Origin: an uncultured Prevotellaceae bacterium
Lineage (GTDB): Bacteria; Bacteroidota; Bacteroidia; Bacteroidales; Bacteroidaceae
Direction: 5' to 3'
NCBI GenBank assembly: GCA_902783625.1
Contig: CACZRN010000083.1
Coordinates: 1-45,558 of the forward strand
DNA length: 45,558 nucleotides
Shown one piece after another: positions 35,099 through 42,362 of the stretch (position 1 is its first letter; every line of letters starts with the position of its first letter). The translations under genes and the position numbers were made by a program. The notes beneath the pieces are model-generated. The model was not told the origin of the DNA. It saw only the letters and a program-made list of their open reading frames with translations, and made no database searches.

Positions 35099-35155
35099 AG
35101 AAATCATTCTTTTTTTTGCCGAGGCGAATCTTATCTTCATCGATCCGAAGGAAGA

Positions 35156-35186
35156 TAAAGATAATGAAAGCCGAGAGCAATACAAA
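35156..35186 (-). repeat. Promoter cassette, upstream variant copy (RluA-type gene)
   Basis: Same layout as 35068-35098, with 28 of 31 positions alike: TTTG at 35186-35183, a 19-bp spacer with the same CTCTCGGCTTTCAT, but the -7 element is TATCTTTA. The two copies are 88 bp apart. This repeats the pattern of proximal G and distal A endings seen at the MscS and GHL10 promoters. Confidence 0.7.
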
Positions 35187-35313
35187 AGAAAAACAATATT
35201 TTTTATCAATAAGCTCTTTTATTTTTATTCAAAAACAATCGACACTTCAGAAGAGATTATCTTTCTCAAAATCAAGAAAAACCGCCTTCGTAACCTCTTG
35301 ATTATCTGAGCGT

Positions 35314-35398
35314 TATTAAAGGGCCTCTTTAACGCTGATTAAGAGCCTCTTAATTGCCGTTAAAGAGGCTTTCTAATGCCATTAAAAGGGCTCTTTGT
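35314..35398. repeat. Four-palindrome intergenic repeat, copy 5 (variant)
   Basis: Four palindromic boxes with centres near 35324, 35346, 35368 and 35390, spaced 22 bp. They are TTAAAGGGCCTCTTTAA, TTAAGAGCCTCTTAA (perfect), TTAAAGAGGCTTTCTAA and TTAAAAGGGCTCTTT. Unlike copies 1-4 the outer boxes are not of the GCTAGC type. The rest of 35187-35560 has no recognisable gene. Confidence 0.75.
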
Positions 35399-35562
35399 TG
35401 AAAGATATAGATACATGTGCCGGCAAAGAAGCATTTTATATAATGCAAATCATGCATAAAAATACGCTACCTCGAAATATTATTCATCCAAACGCACAAA
35501 TACAGAAAACTCTCTCCGACATTATTATATTTATATTGGCAATCAACTTTTCATCGCTCAAA

Positions 35563-35593
35563 GTTGATTTTTTCAGAAAAATCAGTAACTTTG
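35563..35593 (+). promoter_or_regulatory. Promoter of maeB
   Basis: GTTG at 35563-35566 as -33, a 19-bp spacer, and TAACTTTG at 35586-35593. Transcription from near 35598 rules out the upstream in-frame ATG at 35564 and supports the start at 35633. Confidence 0.7.
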
Positions 35594-35632
35594 CAAGTAG
35601 TTAACAAACACGAACAAATAATTGAAAATATT

Positions 35633-37936
35633 ATGACAGAAAACACAAAAGAAATAACTCTTGAGAAACTCGCTCTTGAGTATCACGAAGGTTCCCGTCC
35701 AGGAAAAATCGAAGTTAAACCCACCAAGCCATATCATACACAAACCGACCTGAGCCTGGCTTATTCGCCAGGAGTAGCATACCCATGCCTGAAGATTCAA
35801 GAAAACGAAGACGATGCGTACAAATATACCGACAAAGGCAATCTTGTAGCTGTCATCTCAAACGGTACCGCAGTGCTCGGATTGGGCGATATCGGTGCTC
35901 TGAGCGGTAAACCGGTAATGGAGGGCAAGGGATTGCTGTTCAAAATTTATGGCGGTATCGACGTCTTCGACATTGAAGTAAACGAGAAAGACCCAGAGAA
36001 GTTTTGCGAGGCGGTGGAGCGGATTGCACCGACATTCGGCGGCATAAACCTCGAAGACATAAAAGCACCCGAATGTTTCTACATCGAAGATAGACTGAAA
36101 CGCACGCTCGACATACCCGTCATGCACGACGACCAGCATGGTACGGCCATCATATCAGCTGCAGGATTGAAGAATGCACTCGAAGTAGCAGGAAAGAATA
36201 TAGCCGATGTGAAGATTGTGGTGAATGGTGCCGGAGCAGCCGCAATCAGTTGCACGAAACTATATGTTGCGTTGGGTGCGAGAGTTGAGAACATTGTGAT
36301 GCTCGACTCAAGAGGCGTCATCCGTCAAGACCGCCCTAACCTCACCGAGCAGAAACGGCTCTTTGCCACATATCGCACAGACATTAACACGCTCGAGGAA
36401 GCCATTCGTGGAGCCGATGTGTTTGTGGGATTATCGAAGGGCAACGTTCTCACGCAAGACATGGTGCGCTCAATGGCTGAGCGGCCGATAGTGTTTGCTC
36501 TGGCTAACCCGGTGCCTGAAATCAGCTACGAAGATGCAATGGCCAGCCGTCCCGACGTTCTCATGGCAACAGGACGCTCTGATTATCCAAATCAGATAAA
36601 CAACGTTATCGGATTTCCATATATCTTCCGCGGTGCCCTCGACGTGCACGCAAAGGCAATCAACGAAGAGATGAAGATGGCTGCCGTGCACGCTATTGCC
36701 GACTTGGCAAAACAATACGTGCCTGACGTGGTAAACGATGTGTATCATGTGAACGACCTCACCTTCGGTCCCAGCTACTTCATACCGAAGCCCGTTGACC
36801 CACGACTGATAACAGAGGTAAGCGCAGCTGTGGCAAAGGCGGCGATGGCAAGCGGTGTGGCACGCCGACAGATAACCGATTGGGATGCGTACAAGAAGAG
36901 TCTCATGCAACTTATCGGGCAAGAGACGAAACTCACACGCAAGCTTCACGACACGGCTCGCCGCCATCCTCAACGCGTGGTGTTTGCCGAAGGAGGACAC
37001 GCAACGATGATGAAAGCTGCCGTACAAGCGAGAGACGAGGGTATCTGCATCCCTATCCTGCTTGGAAATCCCGATCGACTTAACCGTTTGGCACAACGAC
37101 TGAAGCTCGATCTCGAAGGCATACAGATAATCGACATGCGAGCAGATCAGGAGCAAGGCCGCCGTGCAACGTATGCGAAGCATCTTGCAGAGAAACGTGC
37201 TCGACAGGGATACACATTCCAAGAAGCATACGACAAGATGTATGAGCGCAACTACTTCGGCATGATGATGGTAGAAAGCGGCGATGCAGATGCATTCATC
37301 ACTGGTCTTTACACCAAGTATTCAAACACCATCAAAGTGGCAAAGGAGGTTATAGGCATCCAAACAGAATATAAAACCTTCGCCACAATGCACATCCTGA
37401 ACACGAAGAGGGGCACTTTCTACATTGCCGACACGCTCATCAACCGTCACCCCGACGAGAATGTGCTTGTCGACATAGCGCGACTATCAGCCCACACCGT
37501 GAGATTCTTCAACGAAGAACCGCGAATAGCAATGATAAGTTATTCTAACTTCGGCACCGACGAGGTAGGTTCGCCGGTGAAGGTGCACAATGCTGTTGCC
37601 GATATGCAGAAGCTTTATCCGAGCCTTGCCATTGATGGTGAGATGCAGGTGAACTTCGCCTTGAATAAAGAACTGCGCGATGATAAGTATCCTTTCAACA
37701 AACTGAAAGGGCTCGATGTCAACACATTGGTATTCCCTAACATGAGCAGTGCCAACGGTAGCTACAAACTGCTTCAGGCGCTTGCACCAGAGGCAGAGAT
37801 AATAGGTCCTATACAAATGGGATTGAACAAACCTATTCACTTCACCGACTTCGAAAGTTCTGTGCGCGATATCGTGAACATTACTGCCGTTGCGGTGATT
37901 GATGCATTCGTGGAAAAAATCAAGAAAATGTCTTAG
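35633..37936 (+). CDS. maeB: NADP-dependent malic enzyme (malate dehydrogenase, decarboxylating)
   Basis: Oxidatively decarboxylates malate to pyruvate, yielding NADPH and CO2, in the cytosol. Starting at 35633 ([15 protein letters not shown]) it has 767 residues, normal for the MaeB class. The malic N-terminal domain includes [10 protein letters not shown] and EDIKAPECF, followed by the NAD-binding segment with [12 protein letters not shown]. From about residue 420 a phosphotransacetylase-like domain follows ([16 protein letters not shown]), regulatory rather than catalytic in characterised members. It is followed by ispE after 2 bp, so the two are co-transcribed. Confidence 0.95.
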   Translation: MTENTKEITLEKLALEYHEGSRPGKIEVKPTKPYHTQTDLSLAYSPGVAYPCLKIQENEDDAYKYTDKGNLVAVISNGTAVLGLGDIGALSGKPVMEGKGLLFKIYGGIDVFDIEVNEKDPEKFCEAVERIAPTFGGINLEDIKAPECFYIEDRLKRTLDIPVMHDDQHGTAIISAAGLKNALEVAGKNIADVKIVVNGAGAAAISCTKLYVALGARVENIVMLDSRGVIRQDRPNLTEQKRLFATYRTDINTLEEAIRGADVFVGLSKGNVLTQDMVRSMAERPIVFALANPVPEISYEDAMASRPDVLMATGRSDYPNQINNVIGFPYIFRGALDVHAKAINEEMKMAAVHAIADLAKQYVPDVVNDVYHVNDLTFGPSYFIPKPVDPRLITEVSAAVAKAAMASGVARRQITDWDAYKKSLMQLIGQETKLTRKLHDTARRHPQRVVFAEGGHATMMKAAVQARDEGICIPILLGNPDRLNRLAQRLKLDLEGIQIIDMRADQEQGRRATYAKHLAEKRARQGYTFQEAYDKMYERNYFGMMMVESGDADAFITGLYTKYSNTIKVAKEVIGIQTEYKTFATMHILNTKRGTFYIADTLINRHPDENVLVDIARLSAHTVRFFNEEPRIAMISYSNFGTDEVGSPVKVHNAVADMQKLYPSLAIDGEMQVNFALNKELRDDKYPFNKLKGLDVNTLVFPNMSSANGSYKLLQALAPEAEIIGPIQMGLNKPIHFTDFESSVRDIVNITAVAVIDAFVEKIKKMS

Positions 37937-37938
37937 AA

Positions 37939-38784
37939 ATGAAAAAATATCCGTGCGCAAAAATAAACCTGGGACTTAACATCGTTGCTAAAAGAGCCGA
38001 CGGATACCACGACATTGAAACCGTCTTCTACCCCATCCCGCTTTATGACGAGCTTGAGGTGGAGACTCTAAACGATGACGAATACGCGGGGAAAGCATAC
38101 ATCCTTGCGACAGAAGGAAACAGAGTCGATTGCCCCGATGATGATAACCTTGTGGTGAAAGCATATAAGATGCTGGCAGAGAAGTACCCTTTGCCAAGAG
38201 TAAGCATCCGACTGAAGAAGAATATCCCGTCGCAGGCTGGGCTTGGAGGAGGCTCTTCCGACGCTACGGCGATGCTTATGATGCTCAACGAGAAGTATAA
38301 TCTCGGCATTTCCGACAACGAATTGCGTTCTTATGCATCAAAATTAGGAGCCGATTGTCCATTCTTTGTCGATGCAAAACCGACATTTGCCACGGGCATA
38401 GGCAATATCTTTGAGCCTCTTACCTCCCCGATATCGGCTCTTGAAGGTAAATATATCGCCGTTGTAAAGCCCGACATTGCTGTATCTACACGCGAGGCAT
38501 ACTCGATGCTCCGCCCTCGGAAGCCTGACATTTGTTGTAAAGATATTGTTCACAAACCCGTTGAGGCTTGGAAAGACCTGCTAACCAATGACTTCGAGCA
38601 GCCAGTATTTGGCATCTATCCCGAACTGGCTTCTGTTAAGCAACGCCTTTATTGCTGCGGAGCAACGTATGCGCAGATGAGTGGAAGCGGTAGCGCAATA
38701 TTCGGCATCTTTGACGACAATCCATCTGAGAAACTCAATGAACTGTGGCAAGGAAAAAACGATGTGTTTGTAATGCAATTGTAA
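37939..38784 (+). CDS. ispE: 4-diphosphocytidyl-2-C-methyl-D-erythritol kinase
   Basis: GHMP-family kinase of the MEP isoprenoid pathway; phosphorylates the 2-hydroxyl of CDP-methylerythritol. The 281 residues show the N-terminal CAKINLGLNI with the K/N pair (8-10), and the ATP-binding loop PSQAGLGGGSSDAT (97-110). MSGSGSAIFG is the third GHMP motif near the C-terminus. Its ATG lies two bases after the maeB stop. Presence of ispE indicates isoprenoid synthesis by the MEP route. Confidence 0.96.
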   Translation: MKKYPCAKINLGLNIVAKRADGYHDIETVFYPIPLYDELEVETLNDDEYAGKAYILATEGNRVDCPDDDNLVVKAYKMLAEKYPLPRVSIRLKKNIPSQAGLGGGSSDATAMLMMLNEKYNLGISDNELRSYASKLGADCPFFVDAKPTFATGIGNIFEPLTSPISALEGKYIAVVKPDIAVSTREAYSMLRPRKPDICCKDIVHKPVEAWKDLLTNDFEQPVFGIYPELASVKQRLYCCGATYAQMSGSGSAIFGIFDDNPSEKLNELWQGKNDVFVMQL

Positions 38785-38802
38785 GCTGGATTTTAAATGC
38801 AG

Positions 38803-38835
38803 GGAAAAAGGAGCACCTGCCTCCCGGCAGGTGCT
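38803..38835 (-). terminator. Strong intrinsic terminator, minus direction
   Basis: AGCACCTGCC (38812-38821) and GGCAGGTGCT (38826-38835) form a perfect 10-bp stem with a four-base loop; on the minus strand it is followed by CCTTTTTCCC. It points away from ispE and closes a predicted small RNA. Confidence 0.8.
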
Positions 38836-38958
38836 TACCAAAACCTAAAATTTGATGAAAATGAACCTTTTATGGTTCAATATCATAAGATCAACATGCT
38901 TGATATTCTTTTGATTCGCTAAATCAAAAAGTTAAAGATCGTCATATATAAAACTTTC
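38803..38958 (-). ncRNA. Predicted stand-alone small RNA
   Basis: Minus-strand -7 element TATATTTG (38971-38964) and the perfect terminator at 38812-38835 define a transcript of about 155 nt. Hairpins inside it include GAACC/GGTTC and TTGATT/AATCAA. Frames within it are short (about 13 codons or less) and without clear ribosome-binding sites. No gene follows on that strand. The 39000 region upstream is a run of 14 As (38989-39002). Confidence 0.45.
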
Positions 38959-39149
38959 GAGTGCAAATATACGCATAGTTAATTAAATAAAAAAAAAAAA
39001 AACGTTTGTTAATAATTTAATTTAACATTTAACATTGTTTTACCATTTGAAATTAACTTTTGTTGAAAAAGAAAGCAGAATAAAGAATAAGAGAATAAAA
39101 GAAAAAAGAGAATAGTAAACATATAATTATTGAAATAACACGACTTAAA

Positions 39150-39181
39150 TTTGCACAAAAGAGGGAAAACACGTAATTTTG
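39150..39181 (+). promoter_or_regulatory. Promoter of the sigma/kinase/peptidase/PqqD operon
   Basis: TTTG at 39150-39153, a 20-bp spacer and TAATTTTG at 39174-39181. The ATG of the sigma gene follows at 39202, so the leader is about 15 bases. Confidence 0.65.
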
Positions 39182-39201
39182 CCAATGTAAAAGAATAAAC
39201 G

Positions 39202-39870
39202 ATGAATCAGCAACTCGAAGATATGCTCCCGCTGGTGTCGCAGATAGCAAAGCGATATGCAGGTAAAGGGCTCGACCTCGACGATTTAATCGGCGAAGGT
39301 CATGTGGCTTTGGCCGAAGCTAACCCCGATGAAACAAGAGAACAAATAGCGCGACGAATTCATCAAGCAATGCGACGTGCACTTGCTGCTCATGGCTACC
39401 CGGCAAGGTTGAGCGACAAGCAATCGAAGATGGCGGGGAAGATAAACCGTGCCAGAATCGCGCTTGAGCAAAAACTCGGAAGAAAGCCAAGTGTCTCGGA
39501 GATAGCAGAAGAAACAGGCATCTCCGAAAAAGCAATAGCCGACTCAATAAAGATGCGTTCGAAGCTTCTATCTGCCGACGCTCCCCTAACCCACCGCCAG
39601 TCGACAACCCTTGTAGATGTGATTGAAGACAAAACAGTTGCATCGAAAGAAGACGAGTTGACACGCGAGGTTGTAGCGCAGCAACTGAAAGAATCGATTG
39701 ATACTCTAAACGAAAGAGAACAAACGGTTGTGAAAGCCTATTACGGCATTGGAGAAGAAGCTATAACACTTGCGCAGATTGCAGAGCGCATGGGTATAAA
39801 GCGCGAAAGAGCAAGGCAGATAAGGGATCATGCCCTGAGAAAAATGAGGAAAACCAAAATTGAAAACTGA
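39202..39870 (+). CDS. Sigma-70 family protein with degenerate region 2
   Basis: Protein of 222 residues with sigma regions 2, 3 and 4. Region 2 starts normally (VSQIAKRYAGKGLDLDDLIGEGHVALAEA, about 12-40). The segment that in housekeeping sigma factors carries the aromatic residues for -10 recognition and melting is replaced by NPDETREQIARRIHQAMRRAL (41-61). Region 3 (LGRKPSVSEIAEETGIS) and region 4 with the helix-turn-helix ITLAQIAERMGIKRERARQIRDHALRKM are well conserved. It could recognise -33-type elements or act as a modulator of RNA polymerase. It starts a five-gene transcription unit. Confidence 0.85.
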   Translation: MNQQLEDMLPLVSQIAKRYAGKGLDLDDLIGEGHVALAEANPDETREQIARRIHQAMRRALAAHGYPARLSDKQSKMAGKINRARIALEQKLGRKPSVSEIAEETGISEKAIADSIKMRSKLLSADAPLTHRQSTTLVDVIEDKTVASKEDELTREVVAQQLKESIDTLNEREQTVVKAYYGIGEEAITLAQIAERMGIKRERARQIRDHALRKMRKTKIEN

Positions 39871-39880
39871 TATTTGAAAT

Positions 39881-40408
39881 ATGAAGAAACTCCTTTTTAT
39901 ATTGACAATGCTCACGGCTTCGCTTGCTGCTAATGCCGGAGAATTTAAGACTGTGTTCATCTACGGTTTGGCAATGTCGTTCAACGACTCTACTGTATAT
40001 CTGACTGATATCCAGAGAATCGACTCTGTGTGGATCGAGAAAAACGGATTCCTTTATAGCCGCGAGAACTATTCATACCAGTTGAGAGATTTTATGCGCT
40101 CTAAGGGAAAGAACGATATTACTCCCGTGACATTCTTTGCCGAAAAGCAAAAAGACATAGAAAAGAAATTCATTAAGACGAGAAAAAAACTAAATAGTCA
40201 GAAAATGGGCTACACGGTGAACTATATTGCCGTCAACGAGTTCAAATTCGAGCGCATAATGCCCAGCGAACAAGACATAAATAAAGATAGTGGCACGCTG
40301 AAAGAGGAGCGCAAAAAGGCGAAAGAAGCTAAAAAAGCTCAGAAGAAAGCCAATAAAGACATGAAGAAAGGCATTCGTCCCGACGTAGAGAACATTCCGC
40401 AGACGTGA
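39881..40408 (+). CDS. Exported Lys-rich hypothetical protein
   Basis: The 175-residue product has a signal peptide (MKKLLFILTMLTASLAANA, cleavage before G20). The mature part starts EFKTVFIYGLAMSFNDSTVY, contains ENYSYQLRDFM, and ends in a basic, probably coiled region of about 30 residues (EERKKAKEAKKAQKKANKD). I do not recognise a named domain; similar proteins occur in Bacteroidales. It lies 10 bp after the sigma gene and overlaps the kinase start by 4 bp (GTGA), so it is translationally coupled with it. Confidence 0.72.
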   Translation: MKKLLFILTMLTASLAANAGEFKTVFIYGLAMSFNDSTVYLTDIQRIDSVWIEKNGFLYSRENYSYQLRDFMRSKGKNDITPVTFFAEKQKDIEKKFIKTRKKLNSQKMGYTVNYIAVNEFKFERIMPSEQDINKDSGTLKEERKKAKEAKKAQKKANKDMKKGIRPDVENIPQT

Positions 40409-41325
40409 CTTTAGAGAACAAGACATACACGTTCAACGTAGCCGATCACATCGTAAGGATTGTCGACAACAACACAAATGCATCTGACGCAAAACCGTCA
40501 GTCGTCGCCTTGATACCTTCGTTCAAGAATTTCTATGTTGACGACAACGAATGCAATGCCTTGTTCACACTGACTGTTGACGACTCCATTCGTCCCGTGC
40601 CTAAGGATCAACGCCAACGCATCAGGGCTTTCGACACCGGCAACGGAGAGACAATAGTCGATGAGATAACAACGGGAGGCTACCAATACATCATCAAAAA
40701 CACCGACGGAAGAGATTGCTGCCTTTTGATTTGCAACGGCGACTTCTCGGTGTGCAGATGCGCACTTAACGGCAACACCGGAATGAGAGTGTTTGGTCTC
40801 AACAATGCCATTATGCTCGTATTTGCCTTTGCCACGAGCCATCTCGACACGGTGATGCTTCATGCGTCGCTTGTAAGACACGATAAACGCGGATATGCTT
40901 TCATCGCTAAAAGCGGAACAGGCAAAAGCACACAAGTGAGTATGTGGCTCAGGCACATTCCCGATTGCGACTTGATGAACGATGATAATCCCATAGTGAG
41001 AGTTGTCGACGACAAAGTGTTTATATATGGAAGCCCCTGGAGCGGTAAGACACCATGTTATCGCAACACGAAAGCTCCACTCGGGGCAATAACCAGAATC
41101 GACAGGGCAAAGACTAACAGCATTGAGAAGTTAGCGCCCGTAGATGCTTTCGCATCGCTTTTGCCGGCATGTTCGGCAATGAAATGGGATGTAGGGATAA
41201 TGCGGAGCGTGTGCGACACGGTGACTAAGATCGTTGAGCGCATACCCATCTACACTCTTCACTGCTTACCCGACAAACAATCGGCAATTGTCTGCCACAA
41301 TGCTATAGCGAATAATAATAGCTAA
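40405..41325 (+). CDS. HprK-like P-loop kinase
   Basis: Protein of 306 residues related to the C-terminal domain of HPr kinase and to kinases in some lasso-peptide clusters. The P-loop is AKSGTGKST (168-176). DLMNDDNPIVRV (189-200) supplies acidic residues of the Walker-B-like site, and YGSPWSGKTP (208-217) is a conserved second loop. The first 145 residues are a separate beta-rich domain. The start is GTG at 40405, overlapping the previous stop. The neighbours, a peptidase and a PqqD-like protein, point to a role in peptide or protein modification; the substrate is unknown. Confidence 0.78.
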   Translation: MTLENKTYTFNVADHIVRIVDNNTNASDAKPSVVALIPSFKNFYVDDNECNALFTLTVDDSIRPVPKDQRQRIRAFDTGNGETIVDEITTGGYQYIIKNTDGRDCCLLICNGDFSVCRCALNGNTGMRVFGLNNAIMLVFAFATSHLDTVMLHASLVRHDKRGYAFIAKSGTGKSTQVSMWLRHIPDCDLMNDDNPIVRVVDDKVFIYGSPWSGKTPCYRNTKAPLGAITRIDRAKTNSIEKLAPVDAFASLLPACSAMKWDVGIMRSVCDTVTKIVERIPIYTLHCLPDKQSAIVCHNAIANNNS

Positions 41326-41332
41326 AAAGAAT

Positions 41333-41815
41333 TTGGAAGAGAGAACAAACATAAGAGAAGTGCAATTCCCCAATGCCGTGTTGCTTCCTGAAGTAGTGCG
41401 CATGCTCGATGAGGGACATAGTGTTACCCTTCGGCTGAGAGGCTTCAGTATGCGTCCGTTTCTCGAGAACAATCGCGACAAGGCCCTCTTGAAGAAAGCC
41501 GGCGAGGTGAAGGTCGGCGATGCGGTACTAGCTGAGATTGAGAAGGGCAAATATGTCCTACACCGCATAGTGAAGATTGAGGGCGAAGACATTACACTTC
41601 TCGGCGACGGCAATCTAAGGACCGAGCATTGCAAGACGGGAGACATCCGCGCATCGGTAGAGGGATTCTATCGCAAAGGAAAAGAGAAACTCGACCGCAC
41701 AGACGGAAAGAAATGGAGAGCCTACTCATTCATCTGGATGAAGCTAAGGCCTCTACGACGCTATCTGCTAGCTTTCTATCGCCGCATTTGGATTCCACTC
41801 TTCGGAGTGATTTGA
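41333..41815 (+). CDS. S24/S26-like peptidase with Ser-His pair
   Basis: The 160-residue protein resembles signal peptidase I catalytic cores. The predicted nucleophile is S39 in GFSMRPFL, followed by VGDAVLAEI (61-69), H77 in YVLHRIVKI, and D92 in LLGDGN. His instead of the bacterial Lys matches the ER/archaeal/SipW-type S26 group. There is no obvious N-terminal membrane anchor. The start is TTG at 41333, seven bases after the kinase stop; no ATG or better start exists in frame. Function is inferred from neighbours: possible processing of a small precursor. Confidence 0.72.
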   Translation: MEERTNIREVQFPNAVLLPEVVRMLDEGHSVTLRLRGFSMRPFLENNRDKALLKKAGEVKVGDAVLAEIEKGKYVLHRIVKIEGEDITLLGDGNLRTEHCKTGDIRASVEGFYRKGKEKLDRTDGKKWRAYSFIWMKLRPLRRYLLAFYRRIWIPLFGVI

Positions 41816-41841
41816 CATAATAACAAAAGAACAATATAAAG

Positions 41842-42114
41842 ATGAAAGTAAAGAATGGATTTAACCTTCGCACAATATGTGGAGAATACATCATTGTGGC
41901 AGAAGGAAAAGAGAACATCGATTTCAGCAACATCATCAGCATGAATGAGAGTTCCGCTTATCTGTGGGAGAAAATCCACGATAAAGAATTCACCAACGAT
42001 GACCTGGCTCAGCTGCTCACCGACGAATACGAAGTTGACTACGACACTGCCCTGACCGACGCCAAGGCTCTCACCACCCAGTGGATCAACGCAGGACTCG
42101 TCGACGAGGAATAA
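41842..42114 (+). CDS. PqqD-like protein (RiPP recognition element)
   Basis: The 90-residue product has the PqqD fold pattern: an N-terminal beta strand region NGFNLRTICGEYIIVAEG, then SMNESSAYLWEKIHDKEF and helices with DDLAQLLTDEYEVDYDTALTDAKALTTQW and NAGLVDEE. PqqD domains bind leader peptides in ribosomally made peptide pathways. Here the usual partners (radical SAM enzyme, transglutaminase-like protease, precursor gene) are not visible; a kinase and an S26-like peptidase precede it. The next 248 bp to the recombinase hold no plus-strand ATG that could start a precursor. Confidence 0.8.
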   Translation: MKVKNGFNLRTICGEYIIVAEGKENIDFSNIISMNESSAYLWEKIHDKEFTNDDLAQLLTDEYEVDYDTALTDAKALTTQWINAGLVDEE

Positions 42115-42362
42115 AAGAACGAGCCCCATACTACGAAAACATAAAAAAACATTCTACATAAACAAATCAGAAGAAAAGGTTCGACCGCTTGATCGTCTAC
42201 AAAGATAATTATTAACCCCGGGCTTAACAGAAGCCGTCATTTTAAGAAACATCGTGTCTGCCGAGAGACGCCCCCTGACGTGAGTCACCGGGCCATCCCC
42301 AGAGCGTAAACGCCGACTGAGCGACAAGATTGTCCGGTTGAGCGTCGTCAGTACTGCACAAC

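Noticed and set aside
36470..37222. 250-codon minus-strand open frame inside maeB
   Set aside because: Antisense to a well-conserved malic enzyme; Cys- and His-rich composition is typical of reversed coding sequence.
42115..42362. RiPP precursor gene downstream of the PqqD-like gene
   Set aside because: No plus-strand ATG occurs in this gap and GTG frames end within a few codons; minus-strand frames here overlap the recombinase gene and look spurious.
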